DNA of 64,000 nt from Spisula solida. Taxonomy: Eukaryota; Mollusca; Bivalvia; Venerida; Mactridae. The stretch is taken from the NCBI GenBank assembly GCA_947247005.1, contig OX365952.1, forward strand, positions 5,168,501 to 5,232,500, read 5' to 3'. Positions 44,458 to 56,265 of the stretch are shown here, piece by piece; position 1 is the first letter of the stretch, and each line of letters opens with the position of its first letter. The translations under genes were made by a program, and so were the position numbers. Under the pieces are notes generated by a model, which made no database searches, was not told where the DNA came from, and saw only the letters and a list, made by a program, of their open reading frames with translations.

Positions 44458-45957
44458 AAATACACTAGAATATCAATATTTTGTATAATATATTGCAATA
44501 TGTCGTGGAGTACATATTCCTCTAAAACCATACATGAAGTTATTCCTATGCTTCTAGTGCTAATCCATCAAAACTCGGGAGATATATTGCTGGAATATGG
44601 GTTTAATCCATTTTAACGCTAGAACTACATTAAATAAAACTTGTTATAAAAAATTCACATAACAGATTGCTTTTATATCCGTTATCAATTTATCATATAC
44701 AGTCTTAGAATATGCTTCCTGATTATGTAGGCGTTTTGCTTGTTCGATGGCATTTTGGTCCACAAGCGAATTCTTCACTTTTATTGTTCGGTCACCAGGA
44801 GGAGGCAGCATTCTTATGTGATAGGCATGTTAATTTGTCTATGGGCACATGGACAAATAAACGATAAAACATAGGGGTGTTAATATATCTTCAGTGTTGA
44901 CATCGCTTTGGCAATAATTTGTGCAATCGATGATGAAATTGCTTTTCGTAAGCATAGGGAAGTACATGTATGTGATATTAAATTGTCAGCTGAACAGACC
45001 CCATTGCTGCGGTGTATGTTATGTTCGTTTAAACACGCCTCTTTGCATGTTTTGTCCGCACACACTGGATATGTTTCAATGGCGTGTGTTTTATATTTTC
45101 CTTTGTGGAAATTGTTTTTATTGTATAGAATATAACAGTTACAATGATGTCTACATTGACCCAGTAGATATTTTTCAGTGTGTTATTGCACTTTAAACTT
45201 TCTATTCATATTATTGGCCGCGTTATTGTCTCGCTTCTACTGTTTTGGGCCGAATATTCAGTTCTATAATTAGATTCTAGACCACTTCTGGTGAAGCCAA
45301 TTAAGGCTTTCTACCGATCATCGAAATTGGAGTATTCGACGCCACGTCGCCAATTATTTTAAAAACACAAACAGTTCTGACAAGGCCTCTTAGATATTCA
45401 CAGACCTGCCAATTTGTAAAATAAGTGTGATATAACGAATATCGAACGAGATATTGTGAAAAGATACAAGTTGGTCAGTGTTAGAAGACGGCGATGAAAG
45501 TAATTTACAATCCTGTCTAGATATTCCGGGAGTCTATATGTAACATACGCCTCTTCTATAGAATTAGTGCTAAGCTCAAGACAGAAACCTTATCACAAAA
45601 GAAGGTAATTACTCATCTGAAAAAATCCGTCAGTTTGCGTTATGCGGTTGGGTCGGTACACATAGAATTTTTGTAATATAATCAAAGACATAATGTATGT
45701 CAAATTCAATTATGGAAGCCAATATGGAGATGTACATTTTAGATTTCACGTTATTCAAAATATCGTGTTTCATAGATCTAGATGATATTACAGAAACAAA
45801 TTAGATTTGGTTAATATACGTCATAGTGAGCTCTTAATAAAATGTTTGCGGATTATTATTAAGAAATTTTATATTGGTAAAAAATGATCTGACTTGTTAC
45901 GCTTGCTTACGCTTGTTTCCACATTTCTTAATCAAAAAGGGAATTTCTTAAGTTATA
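44458..45957. other. no gene recognised
   Basis: ORFs 44908-45135 and 44921-45196 (plus) overlap each other and a minus frame. No domain seen. Confidence 0.4.
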
Positions 45958-46217
45958 GTTAGAACATATTAGGTAAATTTTAATGATTAAAAAGGGCGGA
46001 GCGAGCGAAGCGAGGCGAGTGCTTTTTAGTCATTAAAATTTACTTAATATATTCTAACTAACTTAGAATGTAACATTCTGCATTCTGATCGGCCGATAGA
46101 AAGTAGCGCCAACGCATGACGTCAAGTCTGTGAAGAGAAAATTTTAATGATTAAATTCTCATTTAACCGCCAAAATTCGGCGTTTTCATTGGCTCATAAT
46201 GTAGGTTATATTCTAAT
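45958..46217 (+). mobile_element. Hairpin-plus-MITE composite, copy 3
   Basis: Same layout and length (260 bp) as 44200-44457. Hairpin 45958-46058 with loop GGGCGGAGCGAGCGAAGCGA, then TTAGAATGTAACATTCTGC to GGTTATATTCTAA. This is the cleanest example of the two halves. Confidence 0.88.
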
Positions 46218-47360
46218 ATGTGTTAATTGTTACTCAGTTATTAGGTCAACACTATGTCATGCTTCGTTCGAGTTACTTGGTATATTTCATCATCTATGAC
46301 GTAGCATGATGACGTAGAAGTAGTATGGTCACATGACTGTGTTCAATCTTGCCTTATTAGTAGAATAATGATAGCAACCTATTTACAGAGAAAGTCTTTC
46401 TGTCGCAACAAAGAACCACGTGACCAATCAACTGTCTCTCATTAAATATATCTCGTTACTTAAACAATTAATTTAGTTACCTTGTTGTTTTAGTATGGAC
46501 TTGGAATGTAGCTTATGTCCTTATGGAATGTTCTGTATTTATCAATAAAACTAGATCTATAACAAAGTGGGAAATAGCTTTGCTATTGGTGGCAGCGGTT
46601 CCTTTTATTAGAAACGGGAGTAAACGCTGCGAATATGTTCTTTTAGACATCGCCAGCAATGGATGTCAATAAAATAATGTAAAATAAAAATAGAACCAGT
46701 ATGTTCATTGCTTAACACTGCTTTATCTGCTCTAATAACCTTTTCGTGATGGATTAAATCAGAAATGAGGTGTCGATGGTGATAAATATAGATTGTAGGA
46801 TTCATAACTGCGCTTACCTGAAATTGGTATAAATAGATAATATAAATAATATTATTTTAAAGTCAATTAAAAGGTATTGTGGGCAGATGTGTGCGTTCAT
46901 TGACAATGTTGACAGTGTAGCTAATTAAAGTCAAGGAAAACAGGATAAAGCAAGATCCTTGAAGAAACGGGAATGTTGTATTGTAACAAAGTTCATGGAA
47001 TGTGACCCTATAACTAGTTGGCATTAGTGTATGAGTGTATGCCATCATTATATACAAACCGTCATCTTGAATTAGGAAGATAATTTGTCATTCTATAACA
47101 GTGTACTCAAAGAAAAGCATAGAGGCTAACATGAAATACCGCCTTTCTCAAATAATAAACAATCTACAATTTTATATAGAAATAAAAAAAAGCAAATTCC
47201 CATGACGATGAGAATTATATTAAATAAATAACATAATAAAATCTATATTTGAACTATTTTCCCTGTATTTTGTCGTATTAATTATTAGGTGTAAATTAAA
47301 AATTCATTACACATTTTTGCTTCTCTTTGACTGGACTTATTTGTGGGTGCTGATTTCCGA
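46218..47360. other. no gene recognised
   Basis: Small hairpin AATAGCTTTGCTATT at about 46573. ORFs are short and featureless. Confidence 0.35.
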
Positions 47361-47363
47361 TAA

Positions 47364-47540
47364 ATTCGTTCCGTCGTTGTTGCGCGGGTACCGGATAAGC
47401 TGTGTGGCGCGATATGACGTCTCAACCATAGAATGCCAATATTGCATCGGTACTTCAACTATAGATGTCGTCTTTACGTTCCGTCGCGCGACAATACCAA
47501 AACTAAACTCTCATACTCACGTCACAATGACGGAACGAAT
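47364..47540. repeat. Inverted repeat ATTCGTTCCGTCGTTG in a GC-richer patch
   Basis: ATTCGTTCCGTCGTTG at the left faces CAATGACGGAACGAAT at 47525-47540, with a further CGTTCCGTCGCGCGACAATA at 47478. May be a small MITE. The plus frame 47317-47643 crosses it and has no domain. Confidence 0.45.
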
Positions 47541-47811
47541 GTTGCAGAAATCAGCAACCATAGTTATTTGTCCGTGTGCCTTACATTGTTTGGAATGTTC
47601 AGTGTCTTATGCAGCTTTGACTAAAATTGTGGTCCTTGGTTAAAACATTCGACGTGTCCATCCATTTTAAATAAGAGTTAGATGATGAGAACTTTTCACT
47701 GTAATTTTATTTAGTTTATTAACAATTCCATGATCGATTGGTTAAGTCAGCCGTCATGGAAGCAGGGGGCCGATGTTTAATTCACACCAAGTGCTTTTAG
47801 GTCCAAATCTT

Positions 47812-48035
47812 TAGGTCAACCGATGTTTGTACTCCGTGTGACCTTGTGTGATCGTGCGACACTGTTTGGATTCTTGTTTATTTAATGCTCTTGTCAATTT
47901 GAGGTCAGTGTTTTATTCATAGCAAGATATGATAGGTCCACCACTTTAGGTCAACGTTGAATCAACTTCTGTTGGTATACTCCGTGTGACCTTGTGTAAC
48001 CTGGTAGCACTGTTTGGTTTTATGTTGTTTAAGAT
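47812..48035 (+). repeat. Imperfect ~140-bp tandem duplication
   Basis: TAGGTCAAC, TACTCCGTGTGACCTTGTGT and ACACTGTTTGG/GCACTGTTTGG followed by TGTT(T)A recur in the same order starting near 47810 and 47948. Confidence 0.65.
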
Positions 48036-50029
48036 ATTGTCATATCTCTTTCATTGACCTTTCTCTGAAACCATACATACACTGTACATATCCGATTAAT
48101 TCATGACTCAGTATGGAACATGATCATGTCCGAGTGATTGTTGTGTAGAGAAAATCAGGTCTGTTTGCCAAACGACCCAATCCAATCACAAATTAGACGC
48201 AACTTAACTTTTCGGTACTCTATATTTGTTCGGATTCGTTCAAAAGTTAGGACACCATGTGCATGTAGGCGTATGGATTATTTCCTTATAAGGATTATTT
48301 GAGAGGTTTATACAGTGTCTTATCTGCTGCAATTAGTCCAGTGATGACCCTCTGTAGAGTTCGGTTTGTCGTTTTATCGACACGTCTGTCTTAAAGCTGA
48401 GAAAGGTAAAAAAATTGGAACTACCGTCTGGATTTGGAATTATTTTTTGGGACTACGGACCATACTCGGTACTCGAGTACTTGGACATACTTTTGATCAA
48501 GTGCTCGGGTCAGCAATTACAGATTTAGACAGAGGTAGGGATTAGTACCCAATTCGGTACGCTAGTACTCCGATATCTTCCTTTGTTTTTGCGGAGAACT
48601 CGGGTACCGATTTTTCTGTTTGATGAACGTTCAAAGGAACATTTGACGAGCAGTCAAGTATACGGAACATTAATGCATCTAAAATGATCAATTTGTTTAA
48701 ACCTTGTATTTTGATGGGCACATAATTATGTTTGTACTGATCTTACATTTCTATAATCAATCAAGTGAGCGAGTTCTCGAGTACTCGGCTACAAGCTACT
48801 CGACTACTCGGTTCCATCCATTAGGAAATAAATTTAAAAAAACATTGCTGCGTCTACAAAAGTACGCCATGTGTGAAAAAAGTACTGTTTCATGGAATAC
48901 GAAGTCGCTAAATATGTGTTCAAAAAATATCTTAAAGTTATCCAAAAGTAAGGTATTTTCTTTAGGCCCGGTGACATATAACGGATTTGACCCTACGTTA
49001 ACTTGCGACTAGGACTTCCGCTAAATTCGTACCATTAGTATGTGGTGTTCATATGGATGCGTTTATGAGCGTTTGTGTCCGTTGCGGTTAGTTTTGTTCG
49101 GTCAGAATTCAATAAACATAAAAATAACATTACGTTAAATAAATTTGTTATGTGTGACGGGGCCTTTAAAGTATTTTACATGTATTTCAATTACATTATT
49201 CAAACAGACAAAAAATCAGTGTTTATGGTACAAATGTATTCAAATGAATGAGATGAACAAATAGTTTCAGAAACTTCCATGTTTGCTAATTTACAGTAAT
49301 AAGTTAGGCACCTTAGGGACTTCAGACTAATGCTTATTGTTATAAGACTCATCTTATCGGGTCCCATGGCGCCCATTATTATTTACTGTAACAAGACACT
49401 GTTCATAAATTTCTATTTTGCATCCATGGTGAATATCTCATCTCGCAAATAAAACAATGATTTTGTTTAATAAGTTGTGTACACACAAAGCGATGTCGGT
49501 GTTTCTTAGAACGGTACAAATTATACATCTACGGCAAGTTGATTTTAATACTTCAGTATCACGCTATCGTATATAGTCTTAGCGCAAAGTGGCTTAGTTT
49601 TACGTCTAGATGACAGGTTGGGTTCCTAATGAATCAAAATCAATACTGGTAGAATTCACATCGCTGGTATATTTGGTATTTTGACGGGTCGTCAGACATC
49701 TAAATATGGACAAGCAAACACGACACAGCAGTTAGAACGGCATTAGTCCCGCATTAGTTGTTTAACTCGCAAATTCGGTTTTGCTTTAGAAGACTCACGG
49801 GAGACAAGCATGTCCTTAGGTATTTTAGTTGAAAGTGAAAATGTGGAAGTACCTACGTAGGGTCTTATTTACAAGATTATTAACATGGTCTAGATATGGC
49901 AACACATCTTGCTGCTGTTATTGGTGATGATGATGATAATAAATAATGAAACTTGTTATACTGATAGTGTAAATGCTAATACGATTGCTGATGATTTTGA
50001 TAACGATCGTCATGATTAATTAATGTTGT
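48036..50029. other. no gene; CTCGAGTACTCG-rich patches
   Basis: GGTACTCGAGTACTTGG at about 48459 and GTTCTCGAGTACTCGGCTAC near 48772 face each other loosely and may be the ends of one decayed element (about 48440-48815). The plus ORF 48704-49012 crosses its right part. No gene recognised. Confidence 0.35.
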
Positions 50030-50575
50030 TACTATAGCTTTTTGCTATTACTGTCGTTGATGATGTTGACGACAATAATGATAACGGCCGTGGTGACACT
50101 GATAGTAAAACGCTGTTACTAAAGCTTCTACTGCTGATGATATTGATGATAATGGCCGTGGTGACAATGGTAGTAAAAACGCTGTTACTAAAGCTTCTAC
50201 TGCTGATGATATTGATGATAACGGCCATGGTGACACTGATAGTGAAAACGCTGTTACTAAAGCTTCTACTGCTGATGATATTGATGATAACGGCCGTGGT
50301 GACACTGGTAGTAAAAACGCTGTTACTAAAGCTTCTACTGCTGATGATATTAATGATAACGGCCGTGGTGACACTGGTAGTGAAAACGCTGTTACTAAAG
50401 CTTCTACTGCTGATGATATTAATGATAACGGCCGTGGTGACACTGGTAGTGAAAACGCTGTTACTTAAGCTTCTACTGCTGATGATATTGATGATAACGG
50501 CCATGGTGACACTGGTAGTAAAAACGCTGTTACTGAAGCTTCTACTGCTGATGATATTGATGATTTTGATGAGGT
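50030..50575 (+). repeat. 69-bp minisatellite, about 7.5 units
   Basis: The unit is GCTGTTACTAAAGCTTCTAC, TGCTGATGATATTGATGATA, ACGGCCGTGGTGACACTGGT, AGTAAAAAC. GCTGTTACTA starts at 50112 and 50181 confirm 69 bp. As 69 is a multiple of 3, frames on both strands remain open with 23-residue repeats, giving hydrophobic plus ORFs and serine-rich minus ORFs of 130-160 codons. I treat them as artefacts. Confidence 0.95.
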
Positions 50576-51055
50576 TAGAAATGATTGATATTGCCTAGAT
50601 TAATTCGTACTGTAAATCACAATTATCTAATAAATACACGACATCAAATGTTATATATTTGCCAGACATTCCATTGATCAAAGTCTGCGAGTTTAACTAT
50701 ATAATCGGGTCTGATCAGACATTCTAACATTGGCTGTATAACCTATGTCAGTCAGGATAATTAATATTGAATTCAATGATTCAATTTTGTTATTAAGCTT
50801 GGCATTATTTCTAGCCATTGCAAATTATGGGTTTTTTACTGATGTGCATCTGTAATTGTAAGTTATCTCGATGGTATATCTCGTGCTTAGTGTTATGGGC
50901 GAATTAATGGATAGGGAATAATGTATAGGCCGTATCATAAAACATTAACCCTTAAACAACATTTATCATTGATTTTAATTCAGTCTGCTATAGAATTACA
51001 CATGTCTGTATAGAACACTTAAAAGGGAATAGTGAGAGGATTGAAAACGTACCAC
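50576..51055. other. no gene recognised
   Basis: Nothing I can support. Confidence 0.4.
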
Positions 51056-51270
51056 AGCTGGTATTTATAAAGCATCTTAGTGGAAAACTTGAATATTTTA
51101 ACCTAAGTAAAAAAAAAAGATGAACATACTACCTTAGTGAATATCGTAGCTCTCTACAAAATACATAAAAAGCTTTTTAAAGAATTAATAATCTGGCTTA
51201 TATTATTAAGCTAATACTCTAAATTCAAGAAAAGTATTACTTTCCTAAGATACTTTATAATTACCGGCCC
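51056..51270. mobile_element. GGGCTGGTATTCAC MITE, copy 3
   Basis: AGCTGGTATTTATAAAGCAT with CTTAGTGGAAAACTTG at the left; CTTTCCTAAGATACTTTATA with ATTACCGGCC at the right. 215 bp, more diverged than the copy at 20524. Confidence 0.75.
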
Positions 51271-51555
51271 TGCATCGGTTGAATGACTAGCGAGTTGTAT
51301 AATTCCGCTATGCTATATATTATAACCGGGCTGTCTATACGATTAAAGAAAACGCCAGCACAATAAACATCACATCAGTTGTCAAGCAAGTACTTAGTAT
51401 AAAACATAACAGCAGTGAATTACATAGCACACGGTCCAATGAATTAACTTGAATCCTTTCCTGTCCAACAACCCCCTGAATACTGAGTGAAGTCCACTAG
51501 TAGGATTCTTATTTGATACGGAGATAAGCTAATTGAAATACCCTTTTTAGGTTTA

Positions 51556-51700
51556 GACAGTTCATTTTCTCGTTCAGTTGTGTGTTGAACATTGTGCCGT
51601 GTAATTGTGGTATGTGATGTTTCTATGTTTTCGGTGCTCGGCTGGTTACGTTGTGTACTGCCTTCCCTGACGACTTTCTATTGTCATTTTTAGTAAAGAA
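51556..51700 (+). mobile_element. GCTCGGCTG/CTTCCCTG family copy
   Basis: CATTTTCTCGTTCAGTTGTG, GTGCCGTGTAATTGTGGTAT, GGTGCTCGGCTGGTTACG and CTGCCTTCCCTGACGACTTT in family order. Confidence 0.7.
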
Positions 51701-52438
51701 TTAAATCTAAGTTTTTATTTTGACTTATTCTTAACAGTTTTAAGCATTTTGTGTATTTTGCTCTAAACCTTCTGTAACGACCAGTCCTCTAATACATATG
51801 TCTTCCACATTAATAAAGGATGATCGTTTTACGGCACTGTTCGACACTGCTAACAGACATATTGTTTGTAGAGTCTGATTTACAAAACATGGTGAACTTT
51901 TCAGACGACTAATGTAAAAACGATTCGCAATAGGGCAGACAAATCGACAAGTAAATCAGTTCGAGTTTCTATAATTGTTTTGCATTACACAATATGTTGA
52001 GTGTGTTCTGTGTGTGGTGCGTGTTTCTAAAAAACAGGATCATTGTTTCATACAGAAACACAATAAGTACCTTCTAGCTGCCTCAGATGTCAATGCTTAT
52101 CTCTGATGAATGATGTTATAATAACAAACAGTCTGAGTTGAAGTACTTATTCTTCTACCCAGAACAATTATTTTCTGATTTTATGAGTTTTCATATCCAT
52201 CATTGTACGTTATAACATCTACGATACCTCCGTCTGCATCTGATATTTCTACAAGGTGGCCTTTTCGCATTTTATTTGGTGCTATCGAAATAAATTTCGT
52301 ACAATCAAACCCCACCCCTATCCTCTTTCCTTCTTCCCTTCATCATTGTCATTCTCTCTTTATTACTCTCTAAACACTGTTAATCCTCCAAAAACTATAA
52401 CGGCATATCCTTTCCGCTACCCAAGCGTACTAATGCAG
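51701..52438. other. no gene recognised
   Basis: Pyrimidine-rich CT stretch around 52318-52350. Nothing else seen. Confidence 0.35.
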
Positions 52439-52439
52439 A

Positions 52440-52700
52440 CTGACCGGGATGGCCATTTCGGCCTTCTGTAGTTTACGACCTAAATGCCCAAATTCGGGAA
52501 TTTCGCTGCCATGGGTACACACGTATCTCAGACTAAAGAATATGACGGGCCCAATTTCGTGCACATGTGTTTGGGTCCGCTGGTCCCCTTTAAAGAGGGC
52601 TTTGAACGTAGGTTTTCCAAAACTGAAATTACTGGTCATATCAGCCATTGCGGTACGATTTCCTGTGGAATCGCATTAACATCTAGCGGCAAAAAGTTTT
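52440..52700. other. GC-enriched island open in several frames
   Basis: Visibly richer in G and C than its surroundings, this stretch is open in two plus frames (52449-52679, 52484-52837) and one minus frame (52430-52648). The minus peptide includes MTSNFSFGKPTFKALFKG and HGSEIPEFGHLGRKLQ; the plus peptide includes MTGPISCTCVWVRWS. I recognise no domain. It abuts the element at 52709, so it may be an unclassified repeat and not an exon. Confidence 0.35.
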
Positions 52701-52708
52701 TATTTTTA

Positions 52709-53098
52709 GCTCACCTGAGCACAAAGTGCTTTTGTGATCACCCTTTTGTCCGTCGTCTACTGTGCGCCGTCCACCGTCCACCGTCCACCGTCAACAATTT
52801 GACTGTTAACACTCTAGAGGTCATATTTTTCACTTAATCGTAATGAAACTTGGTTACAATGTATGTCTCTATGAAATCTAGGTCAAGTTCATAATTGGAT
52901 CATCTTAGGTCAACAACTAGGTCACCAGGTCACATTGAAAAAAAACATGTTTAAAGGTCACATTTTCACCTCATCTTTATTAAACCTTGTCAGTGTAAAA
53001 TCTAAATCAAATATTAAGGTCATATCGTAACAAATACTGATTCTGCCTAAACTGATAGTCATCAGGTGAGCGATTTAGGGCCAATGGTTCTCTTGTTT
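52709..53098 (+). mobile_element. GGTGAGCGACCTAGGGCC element, copy 2 with both ends
   Basis: Left end AGCTCACCTGAGCACAAAGT with GCTT; right end TCAGGTGAGCGATTTAGGGC with CAATGGTTCTCTTG. GCTCACCTGA and TCAGGTGAGC form a 10-bp inverted terminus. Between them lie GTGATCACCCTTTTGTCCGT, a CCGTCCA run (52768-52790) and one and a half diverged internal repeats (CTAGAGGTCATATTT, AATGAAACTTGGTTA, ACTAGGTCACCAGGTCAC). Confidence 0.8.
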
Positions 53099-54309
53099 AT
53101 TAGACAGAATATAAGGCTAGACAAAGGGGTCGGGATCAATTCCCTAAAAGGGCCCAAAATTATGCCAACCAAGCTAAAAAAAGAAAAGAAGTTATTCGCT
53201 CTAGGGTCACTGTCACTACGTTATTTCCGGTGACCTTCAGTCGAAACGTTGACAATTTAATCTACTTTCACTTTTGGGCAGGTGTGTAGCATTCGGATGT
53301 ATCGATTGTTTATCAGTGCTGCAAGTCAATAATGTGTCAGGGACGGGGTATAGGGTCCATATGAATTTCTCCTAGCCCCCCCCCCCCCAAAAAAAAATCG
53401 TGGTAGCGGAAAGGATATACAAAAAATTATATAATACTATGTAACAATTTCTTTTGTTGTATGTGAATGTATGATTGTATGTAATATGTATATGTCTTAC
53501 GAAAATAAAAATGTTAAAAACTACAATCAAACTAAATATTCGTATAAACAAACTAAACGTATGTAAAATCGAAATCAATTTTCGTAAAATCAAAAGTAAA
53601 TTTCGTATACTAGTAATCGAGTTTATATTAAAAACCAACAACCTGAAATGACAAGTCTAGGTTTCATATACTAACTTATTATCATTCTTTTTCATGAAAT
53701 ACTTAACCGATTAACTTTGTCGAAAGAATGTTTCGTTTTTATGAAGTCATACATTATAAAAAATATTTCGTTTTACGAATTAATAAATAGTTTTATATTT
53801 TTTCTAAATATGTTTTGTATCGAAAAATGTTTGTTGTGATAATACTAGTAGGCTATCACATTGTAATAATAAATAAACATATCACGTTTAGGTCACCGTA
53901 AGTTTAAGTATGTTTGTTTACATCAATCACAATTATGTTCTGATTTTACTAATGTTCTCTTCAATAATGTATATTATAGTTTTATACCCGTTCCGTTGTA
54001 TAACGTAATTGATTTAGCTTAACTAACACACCATTCATTGTGTGCTTAGACTTTCATTCAGAAACATTATCAAGTTTACGAATATGTTTTCGAAGTTATA
54101 GTTCATTATGTGGCATTGATCGTTAGGGCCATCGTAAGTTTGAGTAATTTTGTTTGTACGATCTTCTCTAGTGCATTTGGTAGAACAAGAATAGACTTAT
54201 ATAAATGTTAACACCAATGTCAGTGATCTAGGTGTATTTGACCTGGACGTGTGTAAGAACATGCAGCGGACTAGATCATAATATTCCTAACAAAGCTGTC
54301 GCGTGCGAA
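53099..54309. other. no gene; poly-C/poly-A tract
   Basis: GTCGAAACGTTGACAATTTA at about 53242 resembles the motif at 26985. At 53378-53397 a C run is directly followed by an A run. The rest is very AT-rich with no supportable gene. Confidence 0.4.
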
Positions 54310-54540
54310 TTCTAGGAAAGCCAAATATTAGCCAGCCTCTATCCTCTCCATTCAGACAAAAGCCAAACTCTTCAACAGCATAGCCATTCCAGTGCTACTC
54401 AACAGAAGTGAAACATGAAAAACAAGAGAGCAATAATAAATCCAAAAGACCGGACGCAATGGAACAGTAAGACCTTATGAACAAGTGGGTGTGAAAGGGA
54501 TAAGTGATGTGATTGTCGAAGCAACAGGAATTGTATTTAA
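54310..54540 (+). pseudogene. LINE reverse-transcriptase scrap
   Basis: At 54352-54417 the conceptual peptide QTKAKLFNSIAIPVLLNRSET is followed by a stop where LINE proteins have Trp. This matches the region just after the reverse-transcriptase domain in many non-LTR retrotransposons (consensus close to KxKLFNSxVxPVLLYGxETW). Upstream sequence is in another frame. The fragment lacks any catalytic motif and cannot be active. Its family cannot be named. Confidence 0.6.
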
Positions 54541-54695
54541 TAATGAGAAGAAGAAAGTTGGAAAAGCGCCGGAACTAGTGCAGACTGATATAGTATCTAC
54601 TATCTCATTTGAAGGCATAATAACCAGCATTATATGTTTCTACTAAATAGTATATGTCTCAATGCTTAGTTTATTAATTCACTTATGCGAAACAA

Positions 54696-54800
54696 CTTAC
54701 ATTAATTACTTTCGACTTCTAACTCCTGATGACATTTATTGCCACAAGGGTATGAAAGAAGCCAGTTTTCCTGTGATGTCTAGACTTATATTTGGCATGA
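54696..54800 (-). mobile_element. SINE family II, 5'-truncated copy
   Basis: CTTACATTAATTACTTTCGA, CTCCTGATGACATTTATTGC, CACAAGGGTATGAAAGAAGC and CAGTTTTCC match the 3' region of the SINE at 29293-29525. No tRNA head. Confidence 0.65.
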
Positions 54801-54940
54801 AGCATGTCGTCTACCAAGATGTTTGAATTATGTCCTTGAGGGTCAAACCTATTCTCACAATGGGCTTCTAGTATGTTACTCAATGAAGCGATGTAGAGTC
54901 ATGGTGGCACTCATGTTTATGTTGTGTTATCAGGTTTTTT

Positions 54941-55262
54941 TATTGCTGAAACTAGGTAATTCAGCTAAAACTATGTCATGCAGCTTTTTAATAAAAAATG
55001 TACTGTTATTCTTTAACCTGTTAGGATTTCAAACATATAAAACTAGGTATTTCAGCTGTTTTACTGTTGAAACTAGAGCATTCACCTTTTTGATTGCTGA
55101 AACTTCATTCAGCTTTTTGACTTCTGTGACTTAGACGTATCATTTTCTCGTTAGGTTGTGTGTTGGGGATTTTGCCTTGTATGTTTTCTGTGCTGTGCTC
55201 GGCTGATCTAGTTGAGTGCTACCTCTCCTGATAGATTAAATATTATCTTTTTGCAATTTTGT
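54941..55262 (+). mobile_element. GCTCGGCTG/CTTCCCTG family copy with expanded sub-repeats
   Basis: Five or six sub-motifs of the TTGCTGAAACTAGGTAATTC / AGCTTTTTGATTGCTGAAAC type, then CATTTTCTCGTTAGGTTGTG, CTGTGCTCGGCTGATCTAGT and CTACCTCTCCTGATAGATTA. The plus ORF 54823-55134 spans the sub-repeats and is not a gene. Confidence 0.7.
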
Positions 55263-56179
55263 GAACTAGATGGTGTAGTGCAATATTGTCATCCTTGCTT
55301 AGTGACAAAATACAAATAAATTCAGGAATTCAATTAAATTGATTTACATTATGCCAGCAACCTACGCTTTTGATTTGATATGTGCTATAAAGTCTCCTGA
55401 TATATGAGAATCAAATAATCCTGCAGAAAATTAAATTGAATTTCAAGATGTTCTAGTGTTGCTGACTAAGTGCAAAGTATCTTCAGATTGTTCCAATGTT
55501 TAATATATTTCCTTCCACAGACTACAAACAAAATAATTTCACGAAATTACAATTTTCAATCTGATATTAATATTTTTTAGAGTTTTAGTTTCGAACATAT
55601 ATTTATCCAGCGCGTCTTGATTTAGATTTTTTTATCTCTGGAATTTAATATTTATTTTCTAACCATGAAGGTTACGTAGGTGATATCAAAACTTGTATCA
55701 CAGTTGTATCACAGCTTGTTGTTTTTTATGTAAGAATGTTTTGTGTCAACCTAAAAACCTAATTCTCAAATATCGATCAAGTGTTTAAGGTACTGCATGA
55801 ACCCCTGCTGATAAAAATCTCATTTTTTAAAACAACTTTTGCAAATGTTTCTCTAAGAGTTTATACAATGTAAATACTAGATGATTCAGCGTTCATTTGT
55901 CAGTATATGTTGCGAAATTAGTAAAAACGCAGTAAACTCAATTTGGAGAGTTACTTTCCTTGAAAATACACTAGAAAACATCTTTTAGATATATCGGGGT
56001 GTTTAGTGACCAGTACGAGGCATGATGGTGCAAAACATTTATATCTCGTAACTTACTACCAAATGGTATGGGTGATGTGTTGGATAATACATATTCAATC
56101 GTCATCAATGGATGTAACCAGTGTAAGGATATTATGAACTAGGTCTGATAGTATTAGCAATTGTATTTGAGTGATAGGA
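55263..56179. other. no gene recognised
   Basis: GTATCACA occurs twice around 55696-55715; otherwise nothing. Confidence 0.4.
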
Positions 56180-56265
56180 TGGTACATCCGGTGTTTGTCT
56201 CTTGCGTGGGTGGCTCTATGTGCCGCCGTCGTTTCTGTATGGCTTTGAACTAAAGCATTTAATAT
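56180..56265 (+). repeat. Dispersed repeat 'TGTCTGACTCTTG', partial copy c
   Basis: GTTTGTCTCTTGCGTGGGTG, GCCGCCGTCGTTTCTGTATG and GCTTTGAAC match the central part of 43992-44195 and 7214-7417. Confidence 0.65.

Noticed and set aside
47317..47643. 108-codon plus ORF
   Set aside because: Overlaps an inverted repeat and another frame; GC content explains the open length.
50016..50598. Leucine-rich plus ORF (153 aa) and serine-rich minus ORFs over the 69-bp array
   Set aside because: Both strands open because 69 is divisible by 3; composition follows the DNA unit.
54823..55134. 103-codon plus ORF
   Set aside because: Lies across sub-repeats of the dispersed family; the repeated AETS/VET peptides come from the repeat.
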